From contig NZ_FOWP01000005.1 in NCBI RefSeq assembly GCF_900115475.1, positions 1 to 64,000 of the forward strand: 64,000 nucleotides of DNA, read 5' to 3'. Within the stretch, counting starts at the first letter, position 1. Each line of letters starts with the position of its first letter. Position numbers and translations under genes: made by a program. Below the pieces are notes generated by a model. It saw only the letters and a list, made by a program, of their open reading frames with translations, searched no databases and was not told the DNA's origin. The stretch is from Ectopseudomonas composti. Lineage in GTDB: Bacteria > Pseudomonadota > Gammaproteobacteria > Pseudomonadales > Pseudomonadaceae. Positions 16,905-25,560 of this stretch are shown here, piece after piece.

Positions 16905-18658
16905 TGCTGAGCTCCCGGCATGGCGCCGTAGCTCATGTTCAGGGTCGGCGCGACACGCCGCACCGGTGCGCTCTGCGCGGCCGGCCGTACGGCTTGCTGC
17001 AACTCCTGCAGCACCCGGCTGGCCGGGCCGAAGGCCTGCATCTGCCCGCCACGCAGCAGCAACAGTTGATCGGCGCCTTTGAGCAGCGCCGGGCGATGGC
17101 TGACCAGCACCAGGGTGCGACCTTGTTCGCGCAAGCGGTCGAGCGCAGCCAGCAGCGCCTGCTCGCCGGCCTCGTCGAGGTTGGCGTCGGGCTCGTCGAG
17201 CACGATCAGCGACGGCAGACCGTAGACCGCACGGGCCAGACCGATGCGTTGCTTCTGCCCGCCGGAGAGTCCGGCGCCGCCCTCGCCCAGGCGCGTGTCG
17301 TAGCCCTGCGGCAGGCGCAGGATCAGTTCGTGCACACCGGCCATCTGCGCGGCGGCAACGACCTTGTCCGCCTCGACCTCGGCGAAACGGCCGATATTCT
17401 CGGCGATGCTGCCGGCGAACAGTTGCACGTCCTGCGGCAGGTAGCCGAGGTGCGGGCCGAGCGCATCCTTGTCCCACTGCTGCAAGTCGGCACCATCCAG
17501 GCGTACCTTGCCCGCCAGCGGCATCTGCGCTGCCACCAGCAGGCGCGCCAGGCTGGACTTGCCGCAACCGGACGGACCGAGCACCACCAGGCGCTGACCC
17601 GCCTCCAGGGCGAAGCTGACGCCGGCCAGTACCGGTGCGCGCGAGCCCGGTGAGCAGGCCGACAGTTGCTCCACGCGCAGCGCGCCGCGTGGTGCTGGCA
17701 GGCTCATGCCGCTGGCACGCGGCGGTTGCGCCCGCAGCAGGTCGCACAGGCGCTGGTAGGCCTGCTGCGCGCCGCTCCACTGCTTCCAGGCATTGATCAG
17801 TTGATCCAGCGGGGCGAGCACGCGCCCGGCGAGAATGGAGCCGGCGATCATCATGCCGGCGGTGATCTGCCCGTCCACGGCCAGCAGCGCACCGAGACCG
17901 AGCATCAACGACTGCAGCGCCAAGCGCACGCCCTTGGACGCCGCGCTGAACGCCGCGCCCTGCTCGCTGGCGCGGTTCTGCAGGTGCAGGAAGCGACCAT
18001 GCTCGCCCTGCCAGCGCTGACGCAGGCGCGCCAGCATGCCCATGGCCTCGGTCGCCTCGGCGTTACGCAGGTGAGCACTGGCAGCCTGAGTCGCCTGGAT
18101 CGCCAGTTGCCCGGCTTCGGCCAGGGTCTCGCGAGTCAGCCACTGATTGGCCCAGGTCAGCGCCAGCAGCAACGCCGCGCCGCCCAGCGCCAGCCAGCCG
18201 AGCCAGGGATGGAAGAGAAACAGCACGGCCAGGTAGAGCGGGAACCAGGGCGCGTCGAAGAGAGCGAACAGGGCATTGCCGGTGGCGAACTGGCGCAGGC
18301 TGGTCAGGTCGTTCAGCGGTTGCGCGCTGCTGCCACGGCCGACGCGCAGGCTGGCATCGAAGGTGGCGTCGTAGATGCGTGCGCCAAGCTGCTGGTCGAT
18401 CTGCGCGCCAAGGCGGATGAGCACCAGGCTGCGCACCCACTCCAGCAGCCCCATGAAGGCGTACAGGCCGAGCACCATCAGGGTCAGCATGGCCAGGGTC
18501 ATGTGGTTGCCGGAGGCCAGCACGCGGTCGTAGACCTGCAGCATGTAAAGCGCCGGGGCCAGCATCAGCAGGTTGGTCACCGCGCTGAAGGCGCCGACGC
18601 TGACGAAGCCGCGCCGGCAAGCCGCCAGTGCAGCGAGGATTTCGTTGGAAGGTTGCAT
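16901..18658 (-). CDS. hasD: Type I secretion ABC transporter HasD
   Basis: 585 aa. Inner-membrane ATPase that recognises the HasA C-terminus and powers its export. About six membrane segments are spread over roughly residues 20-300, and the nucleotide-binding domain begins near 325. Walker A GPSGCGKSS, signature '[15 protein letters not shown]', Walker B 'LIVLDEPDANLDE', switch 'VSHR'. The family is PrtD/HasD, without an N-terminal peptidase-like domain. It is separated from hasA by 166 bp containing a strong hairpin, suggesting lower expression than hasA. Confidence 0.92.
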   Translation of the reverse strand: MQPSNEILAALAACRRGFVSVGAFSAVTNLLMLAPALYMLQVYDRVLASGNHMTLAMLTLMVLGLYAFMGLLEWVRSLVLIRLGAQIDQQLGARIYDATFDASLRVGRGSSAQPLNDLTSLRQFATGNALFALFDAPWFPLYLAVLFLFHPWLGWLALGGAALLLALTWANQWLTRETLAEAGQLAIQATQAASAHLRNAEATEAMGMLARLRQRWQGEHGRFLHLQNRASEQGAAFSAASKGVRLALQSLMLGLGALLAVDGQITAGMMIAGSILAGRVLAPLDQLINAWKQWSGAQQAYQRLCDLLRAQPPRASGMSLPAPRGALRVEQLSACSPGSRAPVLAGVSFALEAGQRLVVLGPSGCGKSSLARLLVAAQMPLAGKVRLDGADLQQWDKDALGPHLGYLPQDVQLFAGSIAENIGRFAEVEADKVVAAAQMAGVHELILRLPQGYDTRLGEGGAGLSGGQKQRIGLARAVYGLPSLIVLDEPDANLDEAGEQALLAALDRLREQGRTLVLVSHRPALLKGADQLLLLRGGQMQAFGPASRVLQELQQAVRPAAQSAPVRRVAPTLNMSYGAMPGAQQ

Positions 18659-18776
18659 GCTGTCGCGCCTCAGAAGCGCCGCTCACCGCGATTGACGCGG
18701 CGGGCAGCACTTGTCGAGAATTCGTGCGACCACCGTGGCGCGAGTTGTTCAGGCCAGCACCACGGCGGTCGTTGCC

Positions 18777-18806
18777 GGCGGCCGGGAGAGCGATCTCCCC
18801 GCCGCC
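18777..18806 (-). promoter_or_regulatory. Hairpin between hasA and hasD, probable attenuator
   Basis: GGCGGC...GAGAG and its complement form a stem of about 13 bp (one mismatch) 19 bp after the hasA stop. Read on the has strand, it has an A tract before it but no U tract after it. It would therefore be a leaky terminator or an mRNA-stabilising end for the abundant hasA message. On the plus strand it is followed by TTTTT. Confidence 0.55.
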
Positions 18807-18824
18807 TTTTTCATCAGCCGAAGA

Positions 18825-19442
18825 TCAGGCCGCCAGGGCCAGATCGTCGACCAGCTCTGGTACGCCGACCAGTTCCGCCGAGCCGGTGCTCAACGGGCCG
18901 GCAGTCAGGGCAGCGGCGACCACGTCGAAGGTGTCGTCGGTGGAGACGCCAAAGGCGGCGAACAGATCGTCCAGCACCGACTCCAGCGCATCGGTGTTGC
19001 CCTGCATCAGGCCGTAGATGGTCTCGTGCACTTCGTTACCGACACGGCCGGCGCCGAAGGCCGCGGACAGATCCAGGCCGCTGAAGGTGACCACGTAGTT
19101 GCTCAGGGTGAAATCGCTGCCCGAACCGCCGCCGAGCACCTCGCCCAGCGAGATATTGTCCAACTGACCGTAGAGGTAGTGGTTCTGGTTATCGCCAGCT
19201 GGCAGGGTGAAGTCGAACACGTAATTCAGACCATTACTGGCATCGCTGTCGGCAATGAAGGCGTAGTCCGAACCATTGGCACCATGAGTGGCGTACTGAT
19301 CACCGCTGAACACGCCATTGCTGAAGCCTCCGGTGTTGCTTTCACCATGACCGGCGGTAGCGAAACCGCTAGTCCAGAAGGCCAGGTAGTCATCAATGGT
19401 GGAGCTGCCGAAAATCGGGTTGTAAGTAACGGAGACGCTCAT
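18825..19442 (-). CDS. hasA: Secreted hemophore HasA
   Basis: 205 aa from the ATG at 19442, with AGAGGA 10 bp upstream. Extracellular protein that takes heme from hemoproteins and hands it to HasR. It lacks an N-terminal signal peptide and ends in DLALAA, the type I secretion signal seen in HasA. 'SDYAFIADSDA' and 'YGQLDNISLGEVLGGGSGSDF' match the hemophore fold. Ligand candidates by alignment with my memory of P. aeruginosa HasAp are His32 (exact position), Tyr74 (HasAp Tyr75) and His88 (HasAp His83). The His32 loop is about five residues shorter and the Tyr-His loop about six residues longer than in HasAp. Confidence 0.93.
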   Translation of the reverse strand: MSVSVTYNPIFGSSTIDDYLAFWTSGFATAGHGESNTGGFSNGVFSGDQYATHGANGSDYAFIADSDASNGLNYVFDFTLPAGDNQNHYLYGQLDNISLGEVLGGGSGSDFTLSNYVVTFSGLDLSAAFGAGRVGNEVHETIYGLMQGNTDALESVLDDLFAAFGVSTDDTFDVVAAALTAGPLSTGSAELVGVPELVDDLALAA

Positions 19443-19496
19443 GACAAATCCTCTTGTACATGGAGTGATGGACGGCGGTGCCTCAGGCACCATCGC

Positions 19497-19517
19497 CTTT
19501 GCCCGAAGCGGGCAAAG
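19497..19517 (-). promoter_or_regulatory. Hairpin between hasR and hasA
   Basis: CTTTGCCCG and CGGGCAAAG form a perfect 9-bp stem with a 3-nt loop in the 104-bp gap between hasR and hasA. There is no U tract on either side. It could stop 3' decay of the hasA message or attenuate hasR-hasA readthrough. Confidence 0.55.
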
Positions 19518-19546
19518 CCTTGCCCCGGCCCGTGGGCCGGAGTCGT

Positions 19547-22318
19547 TCAGAAGCGGTACTCGAGCATCCCGGTGAGGGTGCGGCCACGGGCCAGGGACAG
19601 GTTGTTGGCATCGCCCATGGCGACGAAGTAGGCCTGGTCAGTGACGTTTTCCATCGATAGCGCCAGGTTCAGGCTGCTGGTCATCCAGTAGCTGGCGTAG
19701 AGGTCATAGACCTCGTATTGCGGCCAGAGCGCCTGGTCGATCTGCGAATAGGTGTGGTTGGTGAGGTTCTCGCCATTGCCGGCGCTGTAACGCAGGCGTG
19801 CGCCCACATCCAGGCGCCTGTCGAGAAAGCGCATGCCCAGAGTCAGCGAACCGCGATCGGCAGGCATATAGGAAGCGTTGCCCATGATCTGGCTGCAGGT
19901 GATCAGATCGTTCAGTTCATCATTGGGCTGCGCCTCGTAGAGCGGCACCTGCACCGGAATCTGGATCGGCCCGACCTGAATAAAACCAGGCACGGTGCCC
20001 ACCTGAACGCGCTCCTGGGCACCGCCCATGTAGAATTCTTTCGAGCAGAAGTCGTTGCTGCCGATCATGTGGGTGTAGCTAAGGCGGCCGTAGTAGTCGC
20101 CAGCGTCGTAATCGAGGTTGTACTCGACACCGCGAAAGCGGGTTTGCTCCTGGTTGTTTTGATATGCCGAGCGGCCAAGGCCGATACCACCGACCGTACG
20201 GCCCGGCACGCTGACGTTGACGTCCATGAAGGAGAAGTTGTCGATGCGCGTATCGAAGTAGGCCACCTTGATGCCCAGGTGATCGCCATCACGCAGCAGG
20301 GACTCCTTGAAAATGTTGAAACCCACCTCCCAGTTGTGCGAACGCTCCGCCTCGAGGAAAGGATTGGGATAGACCTGTTCCGACCCACCGCCACCATGAG
20401 GCCGGCCAGACATGAAAGCCTCGGTCACCGCCGGCGGGCGCCAGCCTTTACCCCAGCGTGTATAGAGCTGCAACCAGTCCAGCCCCGGTTTGACCGCAAT
20501 TCCCAACGTCGGCGAAAAGCGCCCCTCCTCACGGTCCACATCGAATACCAGCGAGCGCTCCACGTTGTTGCTGGCGGTGAACTGACCTTCTGGAAGCATC
20601 CATACCGTAAGACCCGTATCGCCCTCGAGACGATAACGGTCGTAGCGCAACCCGGCATCGAAGGTCAGCCAATCGTCGTAGTCGTAAACCACCTGACCGA
20701 ACAGGCTGGCCATGGTGCGTTCACCCTCTGGCGTAGCACCTTTGATATAGGGATAGGCCGTTTCGTTGGTCGATGGCGTACGCGTGGTTTCGGGCGAGAA
20801 GGTGTCGCGAAACACTTCGCTGCCATAGGTGACGGCGAACTGGTGCACGTCACCCAGGTAAAACCGCGAAGTATTCTGCAGTTGCAGGCCCCACGTGTCG
20901 GTGCGGTACTTGTCCGTGTAGTCCGGGTACCAGTTGCCGCTGCTTTGGCTAGCCGTGCTGCCGGCATTCCAGCGATCCTGGCGGGTGCTGACGTAGTAGA
21001 GCTTGGCCTTGAAGTCGATCAGGTCATCGTCGGGACTGTAGCTGTAGTCCAGTGCGGTGTTGCGGGCGATCACGTCACTCGTACCATTGCGCCGGTAATA
21101 AACGCTCTGCCCGTCGCTGGTGCGATAGACCCATGCATCCTTGCTGTCGGTGTCGTACTCCATATAGCTCAGTTGCAGACGTTGATCTGCCGGCAGGTTC
21201 AGGCCCAACTTGAACAGCCGTGAGCGAGTCACGCTGTCCATTTCACCTACCTCCGAGTTCAGCCAGTCCTCCCAAGCAGCTGGATAGAATTGGCGCAAGT
21301 TTATCTGGGTACCCAGATTGTCCTTGTCATTGGTGCCGGCGCGATAATCACCAAAGTGACGCTCGCTGACGCCCAGCAAGACATCACCGACCTCGTTGCC
21401 GAAAGCGAACAGGGCGCTACCATTGAAATAGGTGCCGTTGCCCAGTTCGCCGATGCCATGCCCGGCGCGCAGGCGGCCACCGAACTCCTTGCCTTCACCA
21501 AGGAACTCGCGCGCCTCGACTGTGTTGAATGAGGCGATGCCGCCCAGTACCCCGGCGCCGCCCATACCGGCGCTGGTGCCCTTGTCGATCTCCACACTGG
21601 AGATGAACTCGGGATCTACGAACATCACACCGTTGCGCTGCTGATGACCGTTTACGCTGAAGTTCTGGCGCATGCCGTCGATGTTCATGTTGACCCGGCC
21701 ATAGTCCTGCACACCGCGAATGTTCACCGATAGGCCGGGATCACGCTGGTTGACGGCGGTGTAGACGCCGGAGGTTTCCTCGAGCATGTCGGCGACATGC
21801 CGTGGCGGACGCCGATCGATCTGCTCCCGATCGATCACCGCCACCGAGCGCGGTTGCAGGTAGGTCTCCTGGCGCTCGCTGAGCCGTTGGCCCTGCACGG
21901 TGGTGGACTGCAGTTGCAACGTCTGCTCGTCGGCGCGAGCACGACGGGTCAGGGTGACTTGCTGCGCCTCGTCGAAGCGGTAGTCCACTGGCGCCGTGCC
22001 GAGCAAGCGGCGGAGAGCCTCATCAAGGGAATAGCGACCTTTCAGCGCGGTGCTGGCAAAACCCTGCAGCCGTGCGCTGTCGAAGAACACTTGCACACCA
22101 GCCTGCTCAGCGAATGCCAGAGCAGCGCGATCCAGGGGCTGAGCGGGAATATCGAACGCCACCACCTGGCGCTGGGCGAGCGCCGTTTTGCCTGCCGGCT
22201 CAGCAGCAACGACACTGCTGCTGAGGGCCATGGCCACGCCCAGTGCGACACCGCCAAGCAGCGGCGCAGGGCCGTAGCGACGAAGGGTGGGTGGTACTAC
22301 GCAACGACGATGACTCAC
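19547..22318 (-). CDS. hasR: TonB-dependent heme/hemophore receptor HasR
   Basis: 923 aa from a GTG at 22318 (GGAG 6 bp upstream); this gives a usable signal peptide ending VVAAEP. The longer TTG start at 22366 would cover the Fur box. Order: signal peptide, STN signalling domain (about residues 50-125), plug with 'IRGVQDYGRVNMNIDGMRQNF', and a 22-strand barrel ending in Phe. 'GWRPP' (about 625) and 'NPFL' (about 652) correspond to the FRAP and NPNL boxes of heme receptors. His641 lies between them and His225 in the plug, the places of the two heme ligands of Serratia HasR. The STN domain fits signalling to HasS/HasI. Confidence 0.93.
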   Translation of the reverse strand: MSHRRCVVPPTLRRYGPAPLLGGVALGVAMALSSSVVAAEPAGKTALAQRQVVAFDIPAQPLDRAALAFAEQAGVQVFFDSARLQGFASTALKGRYSLDEALRRLLGTAPVDYRFDEAQQVTLTRRARADEQTLQLQSTTVQGQRLSERQETYLQPRSVAVIDREQIDRRPPRHVADMLEETSGVYTAVNQRDPGLSVNIRGVQDYGRVNMNIDGMRQNFSVNGHQQRNGVMFVDPEFISSVEIDKGTSAGMGGAGVLGGIASFNTVEAREFLGEGKEFGGRLRAGHGIGELGNGTYFNGSALFAFGNEVGDVLLGVSERHFGDYRAGTNDKDNLGTQINLRQFYPAAWEDWLNSEVGEMDSVTRSRLFKLGLNLPADQRLQLSYMEYDTDSKDAWVYRTSDGQSVYYRRNGTSDVIARNTALDYSYSPDDDLIDFKAKLYYVSTRQDRWNAGSTASQSSGNWYPDYTDKYRTDTWGLQLQNTSRFYLGDVHQFAVTYGSEVFRDTFSPETTRTPSTNETAYPYIKGATPEGERTMASLFGQVVYDYDDWLTFDAGLRYDRYRLEGDTGLTVWMLPEGQFTASNNVERSLVFDVDREEGRFSPTLGIAVKPGLDWLQLYTRWGKGWRPPAVTEAFMSGRPHGGGGSEQVYPNPFLEAERSHNWEVGFNIFKESLLRDGDHLGIKVAYFDTRIDNFSFMDVNVSVPGRTVGGIGLGRSAYQNNQEQTRFRGVEYNLDYDAGDYYGRLSYTHMIGSNDFCSKEFYMGGAQERVQVGTVPGFIQVGPIQIPVQVPLYEAQPNDELNDLITCSQIMGNASYMPADRGSLTLGMRFLDRRLDVGARLRYSAGNGENLTNHTYSQIDQALWPQYEVYDLYASYWMTSSLNLALSMENVTDQAYFVAMGDANNLSLARGRTLTGMLEYRF

Positions 22319-22342
22319 GACTGGCTCCAGGCTGTTTTTGTT

Positions 22343-22361
22343 GGTAATGAAAATCACTAAC
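22343..22361. promoter_or_regulatory. Fur box upstream of hasR
   Basis: GGTAATGAAAATCACTAAC matches the 19-bp GATAATGATAATCATTATC consensus at 15 positions. It lies 25 bp upstream of the GTG start of hasR, so Fe2+-Fur should repress hasR-hasA directly, in addition to repressing hasI. Confidence 0.8.
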
Positions 22362-22407
22362 AGCAAAGACGCCTGACAAACAGAAAGTCAGTAAAACGAT
22401 GGAAAAC

Positions 22408-22428
22408 TTTTTTCGCAGATCGCGAAAA
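22408..22428 (-). terminator. Weak hairpin after hasS
   Basis: CTTTTCGC and GCGAAAAAAG pair around a short loop directly after the hasS stop, followed by TTTTCC on the minus strand. It may partly separate hasIS from hasR transcription. Confidence 0.4.
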
Positions 22429-22431
22429 GGC

Positions 22432-23406
22432 TCAGTAGATCAGGCTGACGCCCATCAATTCGCGGTGCCGCAAATGCATCTCACGGGTTAGCGTGGCCAG
22501 GGCATCGTCCAGCGCATCGAGGCGAAAAACACCACTGACCTCGCGCTGCGCAATCGCCTCGCTACCAACTAGGATGTAACCCGATCTGTAGCGGTTGAGC
22601 TGCTCGATCACCTGGCCCAACGACTGGCGGTCGAACACCAGCAGCCCACGCTGCCAACTGGTGACGCGCTGCAGATCGAGCACTGCATCATGCAAACCGG
22701 CGGCGTCATAGCGTAGGCTGTCGCCTTCCTGCAGGCGGCGCTGCTGGTCCGCAGCCTTTACCTGCACGGCATGTTCGAGCACCCCGACCAACGCCCCTGC
22801 GCCCGCTTCACGCTGAACCACAAAGCGCGTGCCCAACGCCTGAGTACTGCCGCCGGCTGCCTCGACGACGAAAGGCCGGTCGGCCTGCGGCGCGACCTGG
22901 AAGATCGCCGCACCGGCAAGCAGTTCGATCCGGCGCTTACCCGCTGAGTAATCCAGGCGGATGGCACTGGCGCTATCGAGCGTCACTTCACTGCCATCAG
23001 CCAGGGTCAGGCTACGCACGTCACCACTGGCCGTACGATGGTCGGCCAGCAACGGCAGCAGCAGGCGTTCACTCTGGTTCAGGCCAAGGCCGCCGAGCAG
23101 CAACGCCAGGCAAGCGGCTGCCCCCCAGCGCCGCAACTGGACATGCCGCCGAGGATGCCGGGCAAGGTAAGGAGCGACGGGCACCGCCCGACGTCGCGAC
23201 GGTTTGTCCGCCGGCAAGCCTCCCAGCGCCGCCCAGGTACGCTGGGCGAATGCCAACGCCTCGGCATGTCGGGCATCTGCTTGCAGCCACTGCTGCAGCG
23301 CCTGGCGCTGGCCGTCATCGAGTGCGTCATCGGCGAGCAATACCGCCCACTCGGCGGCCGCCTCACGGATGCTCCGCTGCTGCAGTTCTTGGCTAATCAG
23401 GCTCAC
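22432..23406 (-). CDS. hasS: Anti-sigma factor HasS (FecR family)
   Basis: 324 aa from a GTG at 23406. Inner-membrane protein that holds or activates HasI according to heme/hemophore status at HasR. An N-terminal cytoplasmic domain (about residues 10-70, 'REAAAEWAVLLADDALDDGQRQ' pattern) is the DUF4880/FecR N-region. One membrane segment near residues 95-110 ('AAACLALLLGGLGL') is followed by a periplasmic FecR domain ('RSLTLADGSEVTLDSASAIRLDY'). The C-terminal part contacts the receptor's STN domain in this family. It is encoded between hasI and hasR on the same strand. Confidence 0.9.
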   Translation of the reverse strand: MSLISQELQQRSIREAAAEWAVLLADDALDDGQRQALQQWLQADARHAEALAFAQRTWAALGGLPADKPSRRRAVPVAPYLARHPRRHVQLRRWGAAACLALLLGGLGLNQSERLLLPLLADHRTASGDVRSLTLADGSEVTLDSASAIRLDYSAGKRRIELLAGAAIFQVAPQADRPFVVEAAGGSTQALGTRFVVQREAGAGALVGVLEHAVQVKAADQQRRLQEGDSLRYDAAGLHDAVLDLQRVTSWQRGLLVFDRQSLGQVIEQLNRYRSGYILVGSEAIAQREVSGVFRLDALDDALATLTREMHLRHRELMGVSLIY

Positions 23407-23498
23407 TCTTGGTTCTCGTTATAGGTCGTTGCAGGCCAGATGGCTCACGCCCGTCTTAAGTAATGACGCGCGGCGACGAATTTTACCGTAATGCCCTT

Positions 23499-24035
23499 TC
23501 ATGCCTGCTCGTCCACCTCGACCAGGCGCTCCATCACATGCGCCAAGGCGCGAGCCAGGTGCTTCTGCACCGAACTGTCGGAAATACCCAGCTCGCGCGC
23601 CACCTGGGCGTGGGTCAGGCCTTCGATACGGTTGAGGCGAAAAATTTCCTGAGTGCGTGGCGGCAGTTCGGCGATGGCTTGCTGCAGGCGCTCGAGGCTC
23701 TGGCGGGCAGCGGTGATTTCATCCAGCGAGCTGCCACTGGCCTCGACCTCGAGCAGCACATCTTCACCGAGCAGGTCGGTCTTGCGCCGGATCTGCTGAC
23801 GCTGGTGGTCGATCAGCAGATTGCTGGCGGTGCGAAAGAGATAGGCTGGCGAGTTGTCGATGCGCTCGCCACCGCGCTGCTCGGCGAGGCGCAGGAAGCT
23901 TTCCTGGGTGAGATCGGCGGCCAGTTGCGGGTCGCGGCTCTTGCGCAGCAGGAAGCTGTGCAGGGCCTTGGCATGCTTCTGGAACAGGCCTTTGAGATCC
24001 AAGTCCGACAATCGTGCATCCCTGGTCTTGGGCAA
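23499..24035 (-). CDS. hasI: ECF sigma factor HasI
   Basis: About 178 aa from the TTG at 24035; a TTG at 24011 is an alternative and no start has a convincing ribosome binding site. FecI-type sigma factor: region 2 ('LTQESFLRLAEQRG', 'SPAYLFRTASNLLIDHQRQ') and region 4 ('LPPRTQEIFRLNRIEGLTHAQVARELGISDSSVQKHLARAL'). It directs RNA polymerase to has promoters when HasR binds heme-loaded HasA. It is preceded by a strong Fur box. Confidence 0.9.
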   Translation of the reverse strand: MPKTRDARLSDLDLKGLFQKHAKALHSFLLRKSRDPQLAADLTQESFLRLAEQRGGERIDNSPAYLFRTASNLLIDHQRQQIRRKTDLLGEDVLLEVEASGSSLDEITAARQSLERLQQAIAELPPRTQEIFRLNRIEGLTHAQVARELGISDSSVQKHLARALAHVMERLVEVDEQA

Positions 24036-24058
24036 GAGGAAGGAGGCATATTATTTTT

Positions 24059-24077
24059 ATTGAGAACCATTTTCAAT
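24059..24077. promoter_or_regulatory. Fur box upstream of hasI
   Basis: ATTGAGAACCATTTTCAAT contains the 7-1-7 inverted repeat TGAGAAC-C-ATTTTCA. It sits 24 bp before the hasI start and overlaps the last codons of the convergent-side LysR gene (24073 on). Confidence 0.8.
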
Positions 24078-24933
24078 TTCTCGATTCAAGACAGCTCAAC
24101 AAGCAATCCAGCGCCGGCTGCCGCTGCGCGCGACGCACCAGGGCGACCAGCTCGCGGTGAAACGTCAGCTCGCCCAACTCGATTACCCGCAGGCGCGTCG
24201 GCCGTTGCAGCCACAGGCCGGCGCGCGGCACCAGGGCCAAGCCCATGCCGTTTTCTACCAGCCGCACGATGGCCTCCAGCTCGTCCAACTCCAGCGCTTC
24301 GCGCACGTCCAACTGGTGCTCGCGCAGAAAGCGGCTGACCTGACGCCCACCGAACGAGGCGCGGTCGTAACGCACGAAGGGCTGTTCGCTCAGCAGGCGC
24401 AGCGGGTCGTCACCCGGCACGTCCAGCGGCGCGATCAGCACGAAGGGCTCACGCGCCAGCGGCACCTCCAGGATTTCCTTGGGCAAGGCGAACGGCGGTT
24501 TAATCAACAGGGCCAGGTCCAGCTCGCCGGCATCCAATTGGCTGAACAGCTGCAAGGACACGCCCGGCACCAGCTTCAGCTCGACCAGCGGGGCCAACTG
24601 GCGAAAACGCGGCAGGGCCTCGGCCAGCAGACCGGTCTGCAGGGTAGCGATGGCGCCTACGCGCAGCTCGCCCTGCCACTGATCGGCGGCCTGCGGCAAC
24701 GCCATTTGCGCGTACAGCGCGAGCATCTGCTCGGCCAGCGGCAGGGCGTGGCGGCCTGCGGCGTTGAGCACGGCGGCGCGGCCACTGCGGTCGAACAGGC
24801 GAACGCCGAGGTGTTGCTCCAGCACACGCATCTGCGCGCTGACCGCAGACTGGGTCAACCCCACCTGTTGGCCGGCAGCGGCGAAGGTGCCCAAACGGGC
24901 GACGGTGACGAAGGTCTTCAGTTCGCGCAGCAT
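24073..24933 (-). CDS. LysR-family transcriptional regulator
   Basis: 286 aa. The N-terminal winged helix-turn-helix (residues 1-60, 'VARLGTFAAAGQQVGLTQSAVSAQMRVLEQHLGVRLFDR' region) is typical of LysR. The rest is a periplasmic-binding-like effector domain starting near residue 88. It is divergent from the VOC gene at 25077 and is the most likely regulator of that gene. The 3' end overlaps the hasI Fur box, but there is no sign it belongs to the heme system. The effector is unknown. Confidence 0.85.
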   Translation of the reverse strand: MLRELKTFVTVARLGTFAAAGQQVGLTQSAVSAQMRVLEQHLGVRLFDRSGRAAVLNAAGRHALPLAEQMLALYAQMALPQAADQWQGELRVGAIATLQTGLLAEALPRFRQLAPLVELKLVPGVSLQLFSQLDAGELDLALLIKPPFALPKEILEVPLAREPFVLIAPLDVPGDDPLRLLSEQPFVRYDRASFGGRQVSRFLREHQLDVREALELDELEAIVRLVENGMGLALVPRAGLWLQRPTRLRVIELGELTFHRELVALVRRAQRQPALDCLLSCLESRN

Positions 24934-25076
24934 CGAGCCCTCGATTGATCGAAATTATTTGAGCTTGCGAGCAAGGATATTCGCTTTAGAACAATTTCGC
25001 TGTTGATAGGCTGGTGTAATGAACATCGATGGCGGGTTGCACCCGCCCTGCACACAATAACCAGAGGTATTCCGTG

Positions 25077-25502
25077 ATGTCCGTTGCACCCTTCCATCTG
25101 GCGATTCCCGTGTATGACCTGGCCGCCGCGCGGCATTTTTACGGCGAGGTATTCGGCTGTGCCGAGGGTCGCAGCAGCGAGCACTGGGTGGATTTCAATT
25201 TCTTCGGCCACCAGTTGGTGATCCATGAAGCACCGAAGATGGCCTATCAGGAATCGGCCGCCAGCAACCCGGTGGACGGCCACGATGTGCCGGTGCCGCA
25301 TTTCGGTGTGGTGCTTGGCTGGGCCGACTGGGAAGCGCTGGCCGAGCGCCTGCGCAGCCGCGAGACGACCTTCGTCATCGAGCCCTACGTGCGCTTCAAG
25401 GGCCAGGTCGGCGAGCAGGCGACCATGTTCCTCCTCGACCCTTGCGGCAACGCCCTGGAGTTCAAGGCGTTCAAGGATATCGGTCAGCTGTTCGCTCGCT
25501 AG
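25077..25502 (+). CDS. VOC-family (glyoxalase/dioxygenase-like) protein
   Basis: 141 aa from the ATG at 25077; GTG at 25074 is the alternative, with CAGAGGT at 25062-25068. Two beta-alpha-beta-beta-beta modules: '[22 protein letters not shown]' begins the first and '[12 protein letters not shown]' ends the second. Candidate metal ligands are His8, His47 ('GHQLVIHE' region), the His of 'PHFGVVL' and Glu of 'NALEFK'. The reaction is not predictable. It is divergently paired with the LysR gene. Confidence 0.85.
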   Translation: MSVAPFHLAIPVYDLAAARHFYGEVFGCAEGRSSEHWVDFNFFGHQLVIHEAPKMAYQESAASNPVDGHDVPVPHFGVVLGWADWEALAERLRSRETTFVIEPYVRFKGQVGEQATMFLLDPCGNALEFKAFKDIGQLFAR

Positions 25503-25504
25503 GT

Positions 25505-25560
25505 TTGCGTAGGAGCCGGCTTGCCGGCGATCAGTGCTGGAGCGCCCATAAACGGCGCCT
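25505..25560. repeat. REP family C (GTAGGAGCCGGCTTGCCGGCGA type)
   Basis: GGAGCCGGCTTGCCGGCGAT follows the VOC stop, with a degenerate inverse (GGCGCCTACA) at 25553-25562 that touches the stop codon of the next, convergent gene. A related unit is at 45600-45622. Confidence 0.7.

Noticed and set aside
16905..17780. Upstream extension of the hasE frame inside hasD
   Set aside because: The translation is Arg/Gly/Ala-rich without structure, hasD is intact over the same DNA, and a well-placed ATG at 16904 overlaps the hasD stop as expected in an operon.
17666..19084. 472-residue plus-strand frame opposite hasD and hasA
   Set aside because: Shadow of the has genes; no domain and no ribosome binding site.
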